Program-made: the position numbers and the translations under genes | Origin: Streptomyces nojiriensis | GTDB taxonomy: Bacteria; Actinomycetota; Actinomycetes; Streptomycetales; Streptomycetaceae | NCBI RefSeq assembly: GCF_017639205.1 | Contig: NZ_CP071139.1 | Location: forward strand, 4,160,001-4,224,000 | DNA: 64,000 bases | Direction: 5' to 3' | Shown here: positions 6,559 to 14,439 of the stretch, piece after piece | How the letters are laid out: every line of letters begins with the position of its first letter | How positions within the stretch are numbered: the first letter of the stretch is position 1 | Notes under the pieces: generated by a model | The model's input: the letters and a program-made list of their open reading frames with translations, nothing else | Databases searched by the model: none | What the model was told of the DNA's origin: nothing

Positions 6559-9500
6559 ATGGACGGCGTACCGGCCATCCCGAGCCCGCGGAAACATCCC
6601 GAGGCCCGTACGGCTGCCGTCGTACCCGAAGCCGGTCCGGGGGCGCCGCCCGCACCCGCGCCCCCCACCCGCCAGGCCCGGCCCGAGCCCACCACCCGTA
6701 CGGCCCCGGGACGAGCCGAGCCCGCCGCAGGCGACACGGCCGCCGGACCCACCGCCCGGGCCAGGTCCGCCGAGCCCGCCGCATGCCCGACCCGCACCGC
6801 CGCCGCCCGTACGGCCCCGGGACGAGCCGAGCCCGCCGAGCCCGCCGCAGGCGACACGGCAGGCGAGGGCGCCGGTCCCGGCGAGTCCCGCTTCGCCGTC
6901 CTCGGCCCCGTCCGCGCCTGGCGCGGCGCCGAGATCCTGCCCTCCGGCACGCCCCAGCAGCGCGCCCTGCTCGCCGTGCTCCTGCTGCGCGACGGCCGCA
7001 CCGCCACCGCGCCCGAACTCATCGACGCCATCTGGGGCGAGGACCCGCCGCAGCAGGCCCTCGCCACCATCCGCACGTACGCCTCCCGCCTGCGCAAGGT
7101 CGTCGCCCCCGGCCTCCTCGTCACCGAGTCCGGCGGCTACGCCATCCGGCTGCGCTCCGCCTCCACCCTCGACCTCGGCGTCGCCCGCAGCCTCGCCGCC
7201 GACGCCGAGGCGGCCCGGGCCGCCGGTGACCGCTCCCTCGCCCGTACGCTCCTGGCCCGCGCCCTCGACCTCTGGGAGGGCGAGCCCCTCGCGGGCGTCC
7301 CCGGCCCGCACGCCGAGACCGAGCGCATCCGGCTCGCCGAATGGCGCCTCCAGCTGCTGGAGACCCGCCTCGACCTCGACCTGGAGGTCGGCCAGCACGC
7401 CGAGGCCGTCTCCGAGCTCACCGCCCTCACCGCCGCCCACCCGCTGCGCGAACGCCTGCGCGAGCTGCTGATGCTCGCCCTCTACCGCAGCGGCCGGCAG
7501 GCCGAGGCCCTCGCCGTCTACGCCGACACCCGGCGCCTGCTCGCCGACGAGCTCGGCGTCGACCCGCGCCCCGAACTGGCCGCGCTCCAGCAGCGCATCC
7601 TCAACGCCGACGCCGATCTCGCCCGCGCGGAGGACCCGGCCCCGGCCGCCGCGACCGTTCACGTGAGGCCCGCCCAATTGCCTGCCACCGTTCCCGACTT
7701 CACGGGCCGTTCCAGCTTCGTCACCGAGCTCGGCACCATCCTGTCCGGCGGCGCCCACGACCAGGTCATGGCCGTCTCCGCGCTCGCGGGCATCGGCGGC
7801 GTCGGCAAGACCACCCTCGCCGTCCACGTCGCGCACGCCGCCCGCCCGCACTTCCCCGACGGCCAGCTCTACGTCGACCTCCAGGGCACCGAGGCCCGCC
7901 CCGCCGAACCGGAGGCCGTCCTCGGCTCCTTCCTGCGCGCCCTCGGCACGCCCGACACGGCCATCCCCGACTCCCCCGCCGACCGGGCCGCGCTCTACCG
8001 CTCCATCCTCGACGGGCGCCGCGTGCTGGTCCTCCTCGACAACGCCCGCGACGCCGCCCAGGTCCGTCCGCTGCTGCCGGGCACCGCCGGCTGCGCCGCC
8101 CTCGTCACCAGCCGGGTCCGCATGGCCGGCCTCGCCGGGGCCCATCTCGTCGACCTCGACGTCATGAGCCCCGAGGAGGCCCTCCAGCTCTTCACCCGCA
8201 TCGTCGGCGAGGAGCGCGTGCGCGCCGAGCGCCAGGCCGCCCTCGACGTCGTCGGCGCCTGCGGCTTCCTGCCGCTCGCCATCCGCATCGCAGCCTCCCG
8301 GCTCGCCGCCCGCCGCACCTGGACCGTCTCCGTCCTGGCCGCCAAGCTCGCCGACGAGCGCCGCCGCCTCGACGAGCTCCAGACCGGCGACCTCGCCGTC
8401 AAGGCCACCTTCGAGCTCGGCTACGGCCAGCTGGAGCCCGCCCAGCAGCGCGCCTTCCGCCTCCTCGGCCTCGCCGACGGCCCCGACATCTCCCTCTCGG
8501 CGGCGGCCGCCGTACTCGACCTGCCCGAGTACGACACCGAGGACCTCCTGGAGGCTTTAGTCGACTGCTCCCTCCTGGAATCCGCCGCCCCCGGCCGCTA
8601 CCGCTTCCACGACCTCGTACGCCTCTACGCGCGTGCCTGCGCCGAGCGCGACGAGCAGCCGCCGAGCGGGCGCGAGGCGGCCCTGGACCGGCTGCTGGAC
8701 TTCTACCTGGCCACCGCCTCCGGGGTCTACGCCCTGGAGCGCCCCGGCGACCGGCTGCCCGCGCACCTGTCCGACACCCACTACCCGGGGCTGGTCTTCG
8801 CCGAACCGCGCACCGCCCTGGACTGGCTGTACGCCGAGGCCGACCCGCTGCTGGCGTGCGTACGGCAGGCCTCCGTACGGGGCGGCGAGTCGCTGGTCCT
8901 GCGCCGGGCCGTGGACCTGCTGTGGGCGGCGAAGGACCTCGCCGAGTCCGGGGCCAACTCCCGGCAGTACGAGTCGGCCGCGGTCGCCCTGCGCGACGCC
9001 GGCCAGGCCGCGAAGGACCCGTACGCCGAGGGCCGCGCCCGCACCACCCTCACCAACGTCCACCTGGTCGCGGGCCGCTTCGCCGAGGCCGACGACGAGG
9101 CCGCCCGGGCCACGGTGCTCGCGCGCGAGGCCGGCGACCCGCTGCCCATGTGCTGGGCCCCCAACGACCGCGGGATCATCGCCCTCTACGAGGGCCGGCA
9201 CGCGGACGGCGAGCGCTACCTGCTGCAGGCCATCGAGTGCTTCCGCGCCGACGGCAACAACGTCGGCGAGGCCAGCGCCCTGTGCAACCTCTCGCGCATC
9301 CACGTGGAGCTGGGCCGCCTGCCCAGCGCCATAGACCTGGCCCAGCAGGGCATCGCCATCTACGACCGGATGGGCCTGAGCCTGCGCCTGGCCAACGGCC
9401 GCTACGCGCTGGGCATCGCCCTCACCCAGGCGGGGCGGCTCGGCGAGGCCCTGGCGCAGCTCGCCGAGGCACTGTCGCTGTTCCACGAGAACCGCCAGCC

Positions 9501-9786
9501 GCTGTGGGAGGGCGTGACCCACTTCCGGCTCGCCGAGGCCCATCTGGCGGCGCGCCGGCCCACCCTGGCCGCCTCGCACGCCGAGCAGGCCATCGCGCTG
9601 CGCGGGATCGGCGGGGAGTGGCGCCGGGCGACGGTCCTGACGGTGCTCGGCAAGGCGCTGCGGCGGCTGGGGCAGCGGGACCGCGCGCGGGCCTGCTGGC
9701 GGGACGCGGAGGCCGTGTTCACGCAGCTGAAGTCGACCGAACTGGGCGAGGTACAGGCCCTGTTGGCCTCGGAGATCGCCGCCTGA
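6559..9786 (+). CDS. afsR: AfsR: SARP / NB-ARC / TPR global regulator of secondary metabolism
   Basis: The protein has 1075 residues. After an Ala/Pro-rich N-terminal tail (1-110) come a SARP winged-helix and BTAD region (about 112-355), an NB-ARC ATPase domain with P-loop GIGGVGKTT at residues 411-419 and a Walker B-like VLVLLDNA, and a C-terminal TPR region (about 780-1060). The start MDGxP, the domain order and the adjacent afsS-like gene identify AfsR, which is known to be phosphorylated by AfsK and to activate afsS. Codon 667 is TTA (8557-8559), so translation should depend on the bldA leucyl tRNA. The N-terminal tail contains an imperfect internal duplication and is longer than in the S. 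coelicolor protein (993 aa). Confidence 0.9.
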   Translation: MDGVPAIPSPRKHPEARTAAVVPEAGPGAPPAPAPPTRQARPEPTTRTAPGRAEPAAGDTAAGPTARARSAEPAACPTRTAAARTAPGRAEPAEPAAGDTAGEGAGPGESRFAVLGPVRAWRGAEILPSGTPQQRALLAVLLLRDGRTATAPELIDAIWGEDPPQQALATIRTYASRLRKVVAPGLLVTESGGYAIRLRSASTLDLGVARSLAADAEAARAAGDRSLARTLLARALDLWEGEPLAGVPGPHAETERIRLAEWRLQLLETRLDLDLEVGQHAEAVSELTALTAAHPLRERLRELLMLALYRSGRQAEALAVYADTRRLLADELGVDPRPELAALQQRILNADADLARAEDPAPAAATVHVRPAQLPATVPDFTGRSSFVTELGTILSGGAHDQVMAVSALAGIGGVGKTTLAVHVAHAARPHFPDGQLYVDLQGTEARPAEPEAVLGSFLRALGTPDTAIPDSPADRAALYRSILDGRRVLVLLDNARDAAQVRPLLPGTAGCAALVTSRVRMAGLAGAHLVDLDVMSPEEALQLFTRIVGEERVRAERQAALDVVGACGFLPLAIRIAASRLAARRTWTVSVLAAKLADERRRLDELQTGDLAVKATFELGYGQLEPAQQRAFRLLGLADGPDISLSAAAAVLDLPEYDTEDLLEALVDCSLLESAAPGRYRFHDLVRLYARACAERDEQPPSGREAALDRLLDFYLATASGVYALERPGDRLPAHLSDTHYPGLVFAEPRTALDWLYAEADPLLACVRQASVRGGESLVLRRAVDLLWAAKDLAESGANSRQYESAAVALRDAGQAAKDPYAEGRARTTLTNVHLVAGRFAEADDEAARATVLAREAGDPLPMCWAPNDRGIIALYEGRHADGERYLLQAIECFRADGNNVGEASALCNLSRIHVELGRLPSAIDLAQQGIAIYDRMGLSLRLANGRYALGIALTQAGRLGEALAQLAEALSLFHENRQPLWEGVTHFRLAEAHLAARRPTLAASHAEQAIALRGIGGEWRRATVLTVLGKALRRLGQRDRARACWRDAEAVFTQLKSTELGEVQALLASEIAA

Positions 9787-9812
9787 GCTGCGGGGACGCC
9801 GGTTGAACGAGG

Positions 9813-9831
9813 CGTTCATCGTTCGTTTATC
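9813..9831 (+). promoter_or_regulatory. Putative AfsR (SARP) binding site in front of afsS
   Basis: Two direct repeats, CGTTCATC (9813-9820) and CGTTTATC (9824-9831), match at 7 of 8 bases and are spaced exactly 11 bp, which is one helical turn. That is the hallmark of SARP operators. They lie about 10-15 bp upstream of a weak -10-like ACGATT and 134 bp upstream of the afsS start. Confidence 0.65.
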
Positions 9832-9964
9832 GCCGTCCGACACGATTAGTGCATCGACCCGGCGCCTCGGGGGAGCATCCGGGCCGGTTGGTGGACTACC
9901 CGTTCGGCGGTCATCGGGGGAATCGCCGAACGGGCCCAGCCCTACCCAATCATCAGGAGAATCG

Positions 9965-10177
9965 ATGACGACGAACGAGAACCTCAAGCCGCTCGACAAC
10001 CACGCCTCGGGCGTCGATATCGAGACCCTGGACAACCACGCTTCGGGCATCGAGATCAAGCCGCTGGAGAAGACCGAGGACCCGGCTGCGGCTCCCGTCG
10101 TGCCGCCGGTCGCGCCGCCGGTCGCGGGCGAGGAGATCCAGACGCTGGACAACCACGCGTCCGGTCCGCGCCCGTAG
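9965..10177 (+). CDS. afsS: AfsS-like small sigma-factor-like regulatory protein
   Basis: This 70-residue protein is encoded directly downstream of afsR. It has three copies of the motif LDNHASG (about residues 9-15, 21-27 and 60-66), separated by acidic and Pro/Ala/Val-rich stretches. S. coelicolor AfsS is a 63-residue protein with repeated T-x-x-DNHMP motifs, encoded next to afsR and activated by AfsR. Position, size and repeats fit, but the repeat has changed to DNHAS. I chose the ATG at 9965 because AGGAGA lies six bases upstream; an open frame extends to 9803 without a ribosome site. Confidence 0.75.
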   Translation: MTTNENLKPLDNHASGVDIETLDNHASGIEIKPLEKTEDPAAAPVVPPVAPPVAGEEIQTLDNHASGPRP

Positions 10178-10189
10178 CACTCGCAAGAC

Positions 10190-10252
10190 GTACGGGGGAA
10201 CCACGGGGGAGTACGGGGGAACCACGGGGGAGTACGGGGGAGCAACGGGGGA
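10190..10252. repeat. Three tandem 21-bp G-rich repeats
   Basis: The unit GTACGGGGGAACCACGGGGGA is two copies exact (10190-10210, 10211-10231; shown here as one 21-mer split: GTACGGGGGAAC + CACGGGGGA) and a third copy differs in four bases (10232-10252). The runs of five G recur about every 10-11 bases on the coding strand. The repeat follows the afsS stop codon by 12 bases. Confidence 0.8.
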
Positions 10253-10253
10253 A

Positions 10254-10296
10254 CGGCGGTCGCGGTGGCCCGGAGGGGGAGCCACCGCGACCGCCG
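10254..10296. terminator. Strong hairpin after afsS
   Basis: A perfect 16-bp stem, CGGCGGTCGCGGTGGC (10254-10269) with its complement (10281-10296), and an 11-base loop lies immediately after the G-rich repeats. It probably ends the afsR-afsS transcript before the methyltransferase gene. Confidence 0.7.
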
Positions 10297-10335
10297 TACG
10301 CGTATGCGCGGGGGGCCGCGGCATAGGCTGGTGGT

Positions 10336-11070
10336 GTGTTCTCCTCCCACGGGCCGAGCGTCCGCGAACTGGCAGTGCAGGGCCTCTCCTCGGTCGAGCG
10401 GGGCTACGACCTCCTCGCGCCGAAGTTCGACCACACCCCTTTCCGCACCCCGGACCGGATGCTCGACGCGGTCGAGGAGACCCTCGCCCAGTACGAGGGC
10501 GCCTTCGGCGCCGGCCTGGACGTGTGCTGCGGCACGGGCGCCGGGATCGGCATGCTGAGCCGGCTGTGCCGCGGCCGGATCACCGGGGTGGACCTCAGCG
10601 CGGGCATGCTCGCGCAGGCCGAGCACCGGTACGGCGCGGACGCCGACCGCGTGGACTTCGTACGGGCCGACGCGCGGGCCCTGCCGTCCGCCCTCGCGGA
10701 GACGTACGACCTGGCGGTCAGCTTCGGCGCCTTCGGCCACTTCCTCCCGTCGGAGCGCCCCGCGCTGTTCTCCGGGATCCACACGGCCCTGCGCCCGGGC
10801 GGCGTCTTCGCCTTCCCGATCGGCGCCCCGCTGCCGCTCGGCTCCCGGGTGTGGTGGGCGACGACGGGCTTCGACGCGGCGATGCGGGTCCGCAACGCGC
10901 TGTGGCGTCCCCCGTTCGTCATGTACTACCGCACCTTCCCCCTGGGCCCGGTCCGCGAGGACCTCCGGGCAGCCGGCTTCACGGTGGAAACGGTCCCCCT
11001 GACCCACTTCGGCCACCGCCCGGACGGCACCCCCCACTGGCGCCTGATCCTGGCCCGCCGCCGGGGGTAG
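10336..11070 (+). CDS. SAM-dependent class I methyltransferase
   Basis: This 244-residue Rossmann-fold methyltransferase carries the SAM-binding motif I DVCCGTGAGIG (about residues 62-72), an acidic motif II (ITGVDLSAGML) and a motif at DLAVSFGAFGHF. It resembles the ubiE/small-molecule methyltransferase group; the acceptor is unknown. The GTG start at 10336 lacks a clear ribosome site. It converges on the acyl-CoA ligase gene with only four bases between them, so overlapping transcription is likely. Confidence 0.82.
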   Translation: MFSSHGPSVRELAVQGLSSVERGYDLLAPKFDHTPFRTPDRMLDAVEETLAQYEGAFGAGLDVCCGTGAGIGMLSRLCRGRITGVDLSAGMLAQAEHRYGADADRVDFVRADARALPSALAETYDLAVSFGAFGHFLPSERPALFSGIHTALRPGGVFAFPIGAPLPLGSRVWWATTGFDAAMRVRNALWRPPFVMYYRTFPLGPVREDLRAAGFTVETVPLTHFGHRPDGTPHWRLILARRRG

Positions 11071-11074
11071 GCGG

Positions 11075-12733
11075 TCAGCCGGTGCGGAGGGCCCGCTTGA
11101 GGATCTTGCCGCTCGCGTTGCGCGGGAGTTCCGTCACGAACTCCACCGCGCGCGGGACCTTGTAGTTGGCCATCTCGCGGCGGGACCAGGCGATCAGGTC
11201 GTCCGCGGTGAGGGTGGAGCCGGGGCGGCGGACCGCGTAGGCCTTGCCGACCTCGCCCAGGCGCGGGTCCGGGATGCCGATCACCGCGACGTCCGCGATG
11301 TCCGGGTGGAGGCCGATGAGTTGCTCGATCTCGGCGGGGTAGGCGTTGAACCCGCCGACGATGAACATGTCCTTGATCCGGTCGGTGATGCGCAGGTTGC
11401 CGTCCTCGTCCATGTAGCCGACGTCGCCGGTGTGCAGCCAGCCCTCGGGGGTGATGGTCCGGGCGGTCTCGTCGGGGTCCTCGAAGTAGCCCTGCATGAC
11501 GTGGTAGCCGCGGACCGCGATCTCGCCCGCCTGCCCGGCCGGCTGCGGCCGCCCGTCCGCGTCCAGGATCACCACCTCCGTGTCCGGGATGGCCCGGCCC
11601 GAGGTGGCGGAGACGGTCTCGGCGGGGTCGCCGCGGCGGCACATGGTGACGATGCCGCTGGCCTCGGAGAGCCCGTACGCCGTGAGGACGGTGGCGATGC
11701 GCAGTTCGCCGCGCAGCCGTTCGACGAGCCGCAGCGGGACCACGGCCGCGCCGGTGACGACCAGGCGCAGGGCGGAGAGGTCGTGGTGGTCGCGCTGGGG
11801 GTGGTCGAGGAGCGACTGGTGGAGGGTGGGCGGCCCGGGGAGCACGGAGATCCGCTCGGCGGCGACGTTCGCGAGGACGGTGTCCACGTTGAAGACGGGC
11901 TGCGGGACCATCGTGGCCCCGCGCATCAGGCAGGCGATGATCCCGGCCTTGTAGCCGAAGGTGTGGAAGAAGGGGTTCACGATCAGGTAGCGGTCGCCCT
12001 CGCGCAGTCCGGCGAGCTCGCTCCACACGTCGTAGCAGCGCAGGGACTGGGCGTGGGTGATGACCGCGCCCTTGGGGCTGCCGGTGGTGCCGGAGGTGAA
12101 GATGATGTCGGAGGGGGACTCGGGGCGGATGGCCTCGGCGCGCTCGCGGACCGCCGCGGCCGGTACGCCGTCCCCGCCCGCCAGGAAGTCCTTCCAGGTG
12201 CGGAAGGAGTCGGGGGCGTCGTCGGCGAGGACGACGACCTGTTCCAGGTGGGGAAGTCCCGGCAGCGGTCCGGTGCCGGGGCCCTCGGCCGCGGCGCGGC
12301 GCAGGGAGGCGACGTAGGAGGTACCGAGGAAGGTGCCGGTGACGAAGAGCAGCCGGGCCCGGCTGCGCTCCAGGACGTACGCGGCCTCCGCGCCCTTGAA
12401 ACGGGTGTTGAGGGGGACGAGCACCGCGCCGGCCGAGACGGCGCCGAGGGCGGAGACGATCCACTCCAGGGTGTTGGGGGCCCAGACGGCGACCCGGTCG
12501 CCGGGCTCGGTCCCGGCGGCGACGCAGGCCGCGGCGGCGCGCTCGACGCGCTCGCCGAGCTGCGCGTAACTGATCCGGGTGCGCCCGTCGACGACGGCCT
12601 CACGGTCGGCGTACCGTGCCGCCGCCGCCCGGACGAGCTGCGCGATGCTGCCCCAGCGCAGATCCCCGCGCCCGTCCTCACGCATGTTCTCGCGCACGCC
12701 CTCACGCCCGTCGTCGCGCCCGTCGTCACCCAT
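11075..12733 (-). CDS. Acyl-CoA synthetase, FadD3-like
   Basis: This 552-residue ANL-superfamily ligase activates a carboxylic acid as the acyl-adenylate and then the CoA thioester. The P-loop is IIFTSGTTGSPKGAV (about 205-219), followed by TAYGLSEASG, WLHTGDVGYMD, the hinge RIKDMF and the catalytic lysine in ASGKILKRAL. Blocks such as VNPFFHTFGYKAGIIACL and VLPGPPTLHQSLLDHP closely resemble, from memory, mycobacterial FadD3, which activates the steroid C/D-ring acid HIP; a bicyclic or alicyclic acid is therefore a reasonable guess. The ATG at 12733 was chosen because GGAAGG lies eight bases upstream. Operator B lies 28 bp upstream of the start, beside a TAATCT -10. Confidence 0.85.
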   Translation of the reverse strand: MGDDGRDDGREGVRENMREDGRGDLRWGSIAQLVRAAAARYADREAVVDGRTRISYAQLGERVERAAAACVAAGTEPGDRVAVWAPNTLEWIVSALGAVSAGAVLVPLNTRFKGAEAAYVLERSRARLLFVTGTFLGTSYVASLRRAAAEGPGTGPLPGLPHLEQVVVLADDAPDSFRTWKDFLAGGDGVPAAAVRERAEAIRPESPSDIIFTSGTTGSPKGAVITHAQSLRCYDVWSELAGLREGDRYLIVNPFFHTFGYKAGIIACLMRGATMVPQPVFNVDTVLANVAAERISVLPGPPTLHQSLLDHPQRDHHDLSALRLVVTGAAVVPLRLVERLRGELRIATVLTAYGLSEASGIVTMCRRGDPAETVSATSGRAIPDTEVVILDADGRPQPAGQAGEIAVRGYHVMQGYFEDPDETARTITPEGWLHTGDVGYMDEDGNLRITDRIKDMFIVGGFNAYPAEIEQLIGLHPDIADVAVIGIPDPRLGEVGKAYAVRRPGSTLTADDLIAWSRREMANYKVPRAVEFVTELPRNASGKILKRALRTG

Positions 12734-12761
12734 GCGTGCCACCTTCCCGCAGACCCAGTAG

Positions 12762-12776
12762 CTGACTATCCGTCAG
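12762..12776. promoter_or_regulatory. Regulon operator site B
   Basis: CTGACTATCCGTCAG lies between the divergent fadD3-like and Ltp2-like genes. On the minus strand it reads TAATCTGACGG, so the operator begins inside a -10-like TAATCT. One site can control both directions. Confidence 0.8.
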
Positions 12777-12827
12777 ATTAGCTGTAGCCTTCGCGGCTGT
12801 CAGTACTGGCGCACCCCGGAGGTGGCG

Positions 12828-13979
12828 ATGACGGCAACGCTCAAGGACGCGACGGCGATAGTCGGCATCGGGCAGACCGCCTTTGCCAGACATCTCCCGC
12901 AATCCGAGAAGGAGTTGGCCTGCCGGGCCATTCTCGCGGCCCTCGCCGACGCCGGCATCGAACCGTCCGAGGTCGACGCCTTCGCCTCCTACACCATGGA
13001 GGAGACCGACGAGGTCGAGGTCGCCAAGGCCATCGGCGCCGGCGACGTCACCTTCTTCTCCAAGATCGGCTACGGCGGGGGCGGATCCTGCGCCACCGTC
13101 GGACACCTCGCCTCCGCCGTCGCCACCGGCCAGGCCACCGTCGGCGTCGCCTGGCGCTCCCGCAAGCGCGGCTCGGGCCCCCGCCCCTGGAAGAACACCG
13201 CCGTCCAGCTGCCCACCCCCGGCCAGTGGACCCGCCCCTTCGGCCTGCTGCGCCCCGCCGACGAGATCGGCATGCTCGCCCGCCGCTACATGCACGAGTA
13301 CGGCGCGACCCGCGACCACCTCTTCAACGTCGCCATGGCCTGCCGCAACCGGGCCAACGCCAATCCGGCCGCGATGATGTACGAGCGCCCGCTGACCCGC
13401 GAGATGTACATGACCTCCCGCATGATCAGCGACCCGCTCTGCCTCTTCGACAACTGCCTGGAGACCGACGGCGCGCTGGCCTGCGTGGTCGTCTCCGCCG
13501 AGCGGGCCCGGGACTGCCGACAGAAGCCCGTCTACGTGCACTCCGTCGCCCAGGGCCTGCCCGCCCAGCACCACGGCATGGTCAACTACTGGAACGACGA
13601 CCCGCTGTCCGGCCCCGCCTGGACCGCCGCCCGCCACCTGTGGAAGCAGGCCGACTTCGGGCCCCAGGACGTGGACGTCGCCCAGATCTACGACGCCTTC
13701 ACCCCGCTGATCCCGCTCTCGCTGGAGGGCTACGGCTTCTGCGGCCGCGGCGAGGGCGCCGCCTTCACCGAGGGCGGCGCCCTGGAGATGGGCGGCCGGC
13801 TCCCCGTCAACACCGGGGGCGGCGGCCTGTCCGAGGCGTACGTGCACGGCTTCAACCTGATCAACGAGGGCGTCAAGCAACTGCGGGGCGTCTCCACCTC
13901 CCAGGTGCCCGACGCCACGACCTGCCTGGTGACGGCGGGCGAGGGAGTCCCGACGTCCGCGATCCTGCTGAGGAGCTGA
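12828..13979 (+). CDS. Thiolase-fold lipid-transfer protein, Ltp2-like retro-aldolase
   Basis: The protein has 383 residues and the thiolase fold without a normal thiolase active site. Ltp2-type features are visible: AIVGIGQT at the start, TFFSKIGYGGGGSCATV (about 74-90), ARRYMHEYG, VAQIYDAFTPL with the Tyr expected in Ltp2 catalysis, and the C-terminal LPVNTGGGGLSEAYVHG. Actinobacterial Ltp2 works with a DUF35 partner to cleave a 3-hydroxyacyl-CoA side chain by a retro-aldol reaction. The gene immediately downstream encodes such a partner. I chose ATG 12828 because GGAGG lies five bases upstream and the GTG at 12822 overlaps that site. Operator B precedes it. Confidence 0.85.
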   Translation: MTATLKDATAIVGIGQTAFARHLPQSEKELACRAILAALADAGIEPSEVDAFASYTMEETDEVEVAKAIGAGDVTFFSKIGYGGGGSCATVGHLASAVATGQATVGVAWRSRKRGSGPRPWKNTAVQLPTPGQWTRPFGLLRPADEIGMLARRYMHEYGATRDHLFNVAMACRNRANANPAAMMYERPLTREMYMTSRMISDPLCLFDNCLETDGALACVVVSAERARDCRQKPVYVHSVAQGLPAQHHGMVNYWNDDPLSGPAWTAARHLWKQADFGPQDVDVAQIYDAFTPLIPLSLEGYGFCGRGEGAAFTEGGALEMGGRLPVNTGGGGLSEAYVHGFNLINEGVKQLRGVSTSQVPDATTCLVTAGEGVPTSAILLRS

Positions 13980-13983
13980 CCCG

Positions 13984-14439
13984 ATGACCACCACGTCCAC
14001 AGCCGCCGACGAACTCCTCCTGCCGGTCCCCGACGAGGACGGCGCCCCCTTCTGGGAGTACGCCGCCCAGGGCGAGCTGCGCGTCCAGGCCTGCGCCGCC
14101 TGCGGCCGGCTGCGCTTCCCGCCCCGCCCCTGCTGCCCGCACTGCCGGTCCTTCGACAGCGAGTGGCGCCGGATGAGCGGCCGCGGCCGCATCTGGTCCT
14201 ACGTACGGCCGCACCCGCCGCTGCTGCCCGCCTACGCCGCGCAGGCCCCGTACAACGTGATCCTCGTGGAGCTCGCCGACGCCCCGCACATCCGGCTCGC
14301 CGGGAACCTGGTGACCTCGGCCGACGCCCCGCTCGACTCGGTGGACCCGGCCCGGCTGCGGATCGGCGCCCGGGTGCACGTGGTCTTCACCGAGACGGGC
14401 GGCATGGCCGTGCCCCGCTGGATCCTGGAGAAGTCATGA
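13984..14439 (+). CDS. DUF35 OB-fold / zinc-ribbon partner of the Ltp2-like aldolase
   Basis: This 151-residue protein begins with a helix (EDGAPFWEYAAQGELRVQ), then a rubredoxin-like zinc ribbon (CAACGR...CCPHCRS, about residues 37-55) and an OB-fold that binds acyl-CoA. DUF35 proteins form stable complexes with Ltp-type aldolases or thiolases and deliver the CoA substrate. It starts four bases after the Ltp2-like stop codon and overlaps the following enoyl-CoA hydratase by ATGA, so the three genes form a tight operon. Confidence 0.88.
   Translation: MTTTSTAADELLLPVPDEDGAPFWEYAAQGELRVQACAACGRLRFPPRPCCPHCRSFDSEWRRMSGRGRIWSYVRPHPPLLPAYAAQAPYNVILVELADAPHIRLAGNLVTSADAPLDSVDPARLRIGARVHVVFTETGGMAVPRWILEKS

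Noticed and set aside
9965..10177. Precursor peptide of a RiPP because of the repeated LDNHASG cores
   Set aside because: No modification enzyme of a RiPP class is adjacent (the methyltransferase is of the general type), and position, size and DNH repeats fit AfsS much better.
10190..10252. A CRISPR array
   Set aside because: Repeats are directly adjacent without unique spacers, only three units exist and no cas gene is seen.
8557..11037. An 826-codon open frame on the minus strand across afsR, afsS and the methyltransferase gene
   Set aside because: It is antisense to three recognisable genes, has a low-complexity Gly/Val/Arg composition and no domain; it is a consequence of the high G/C content.
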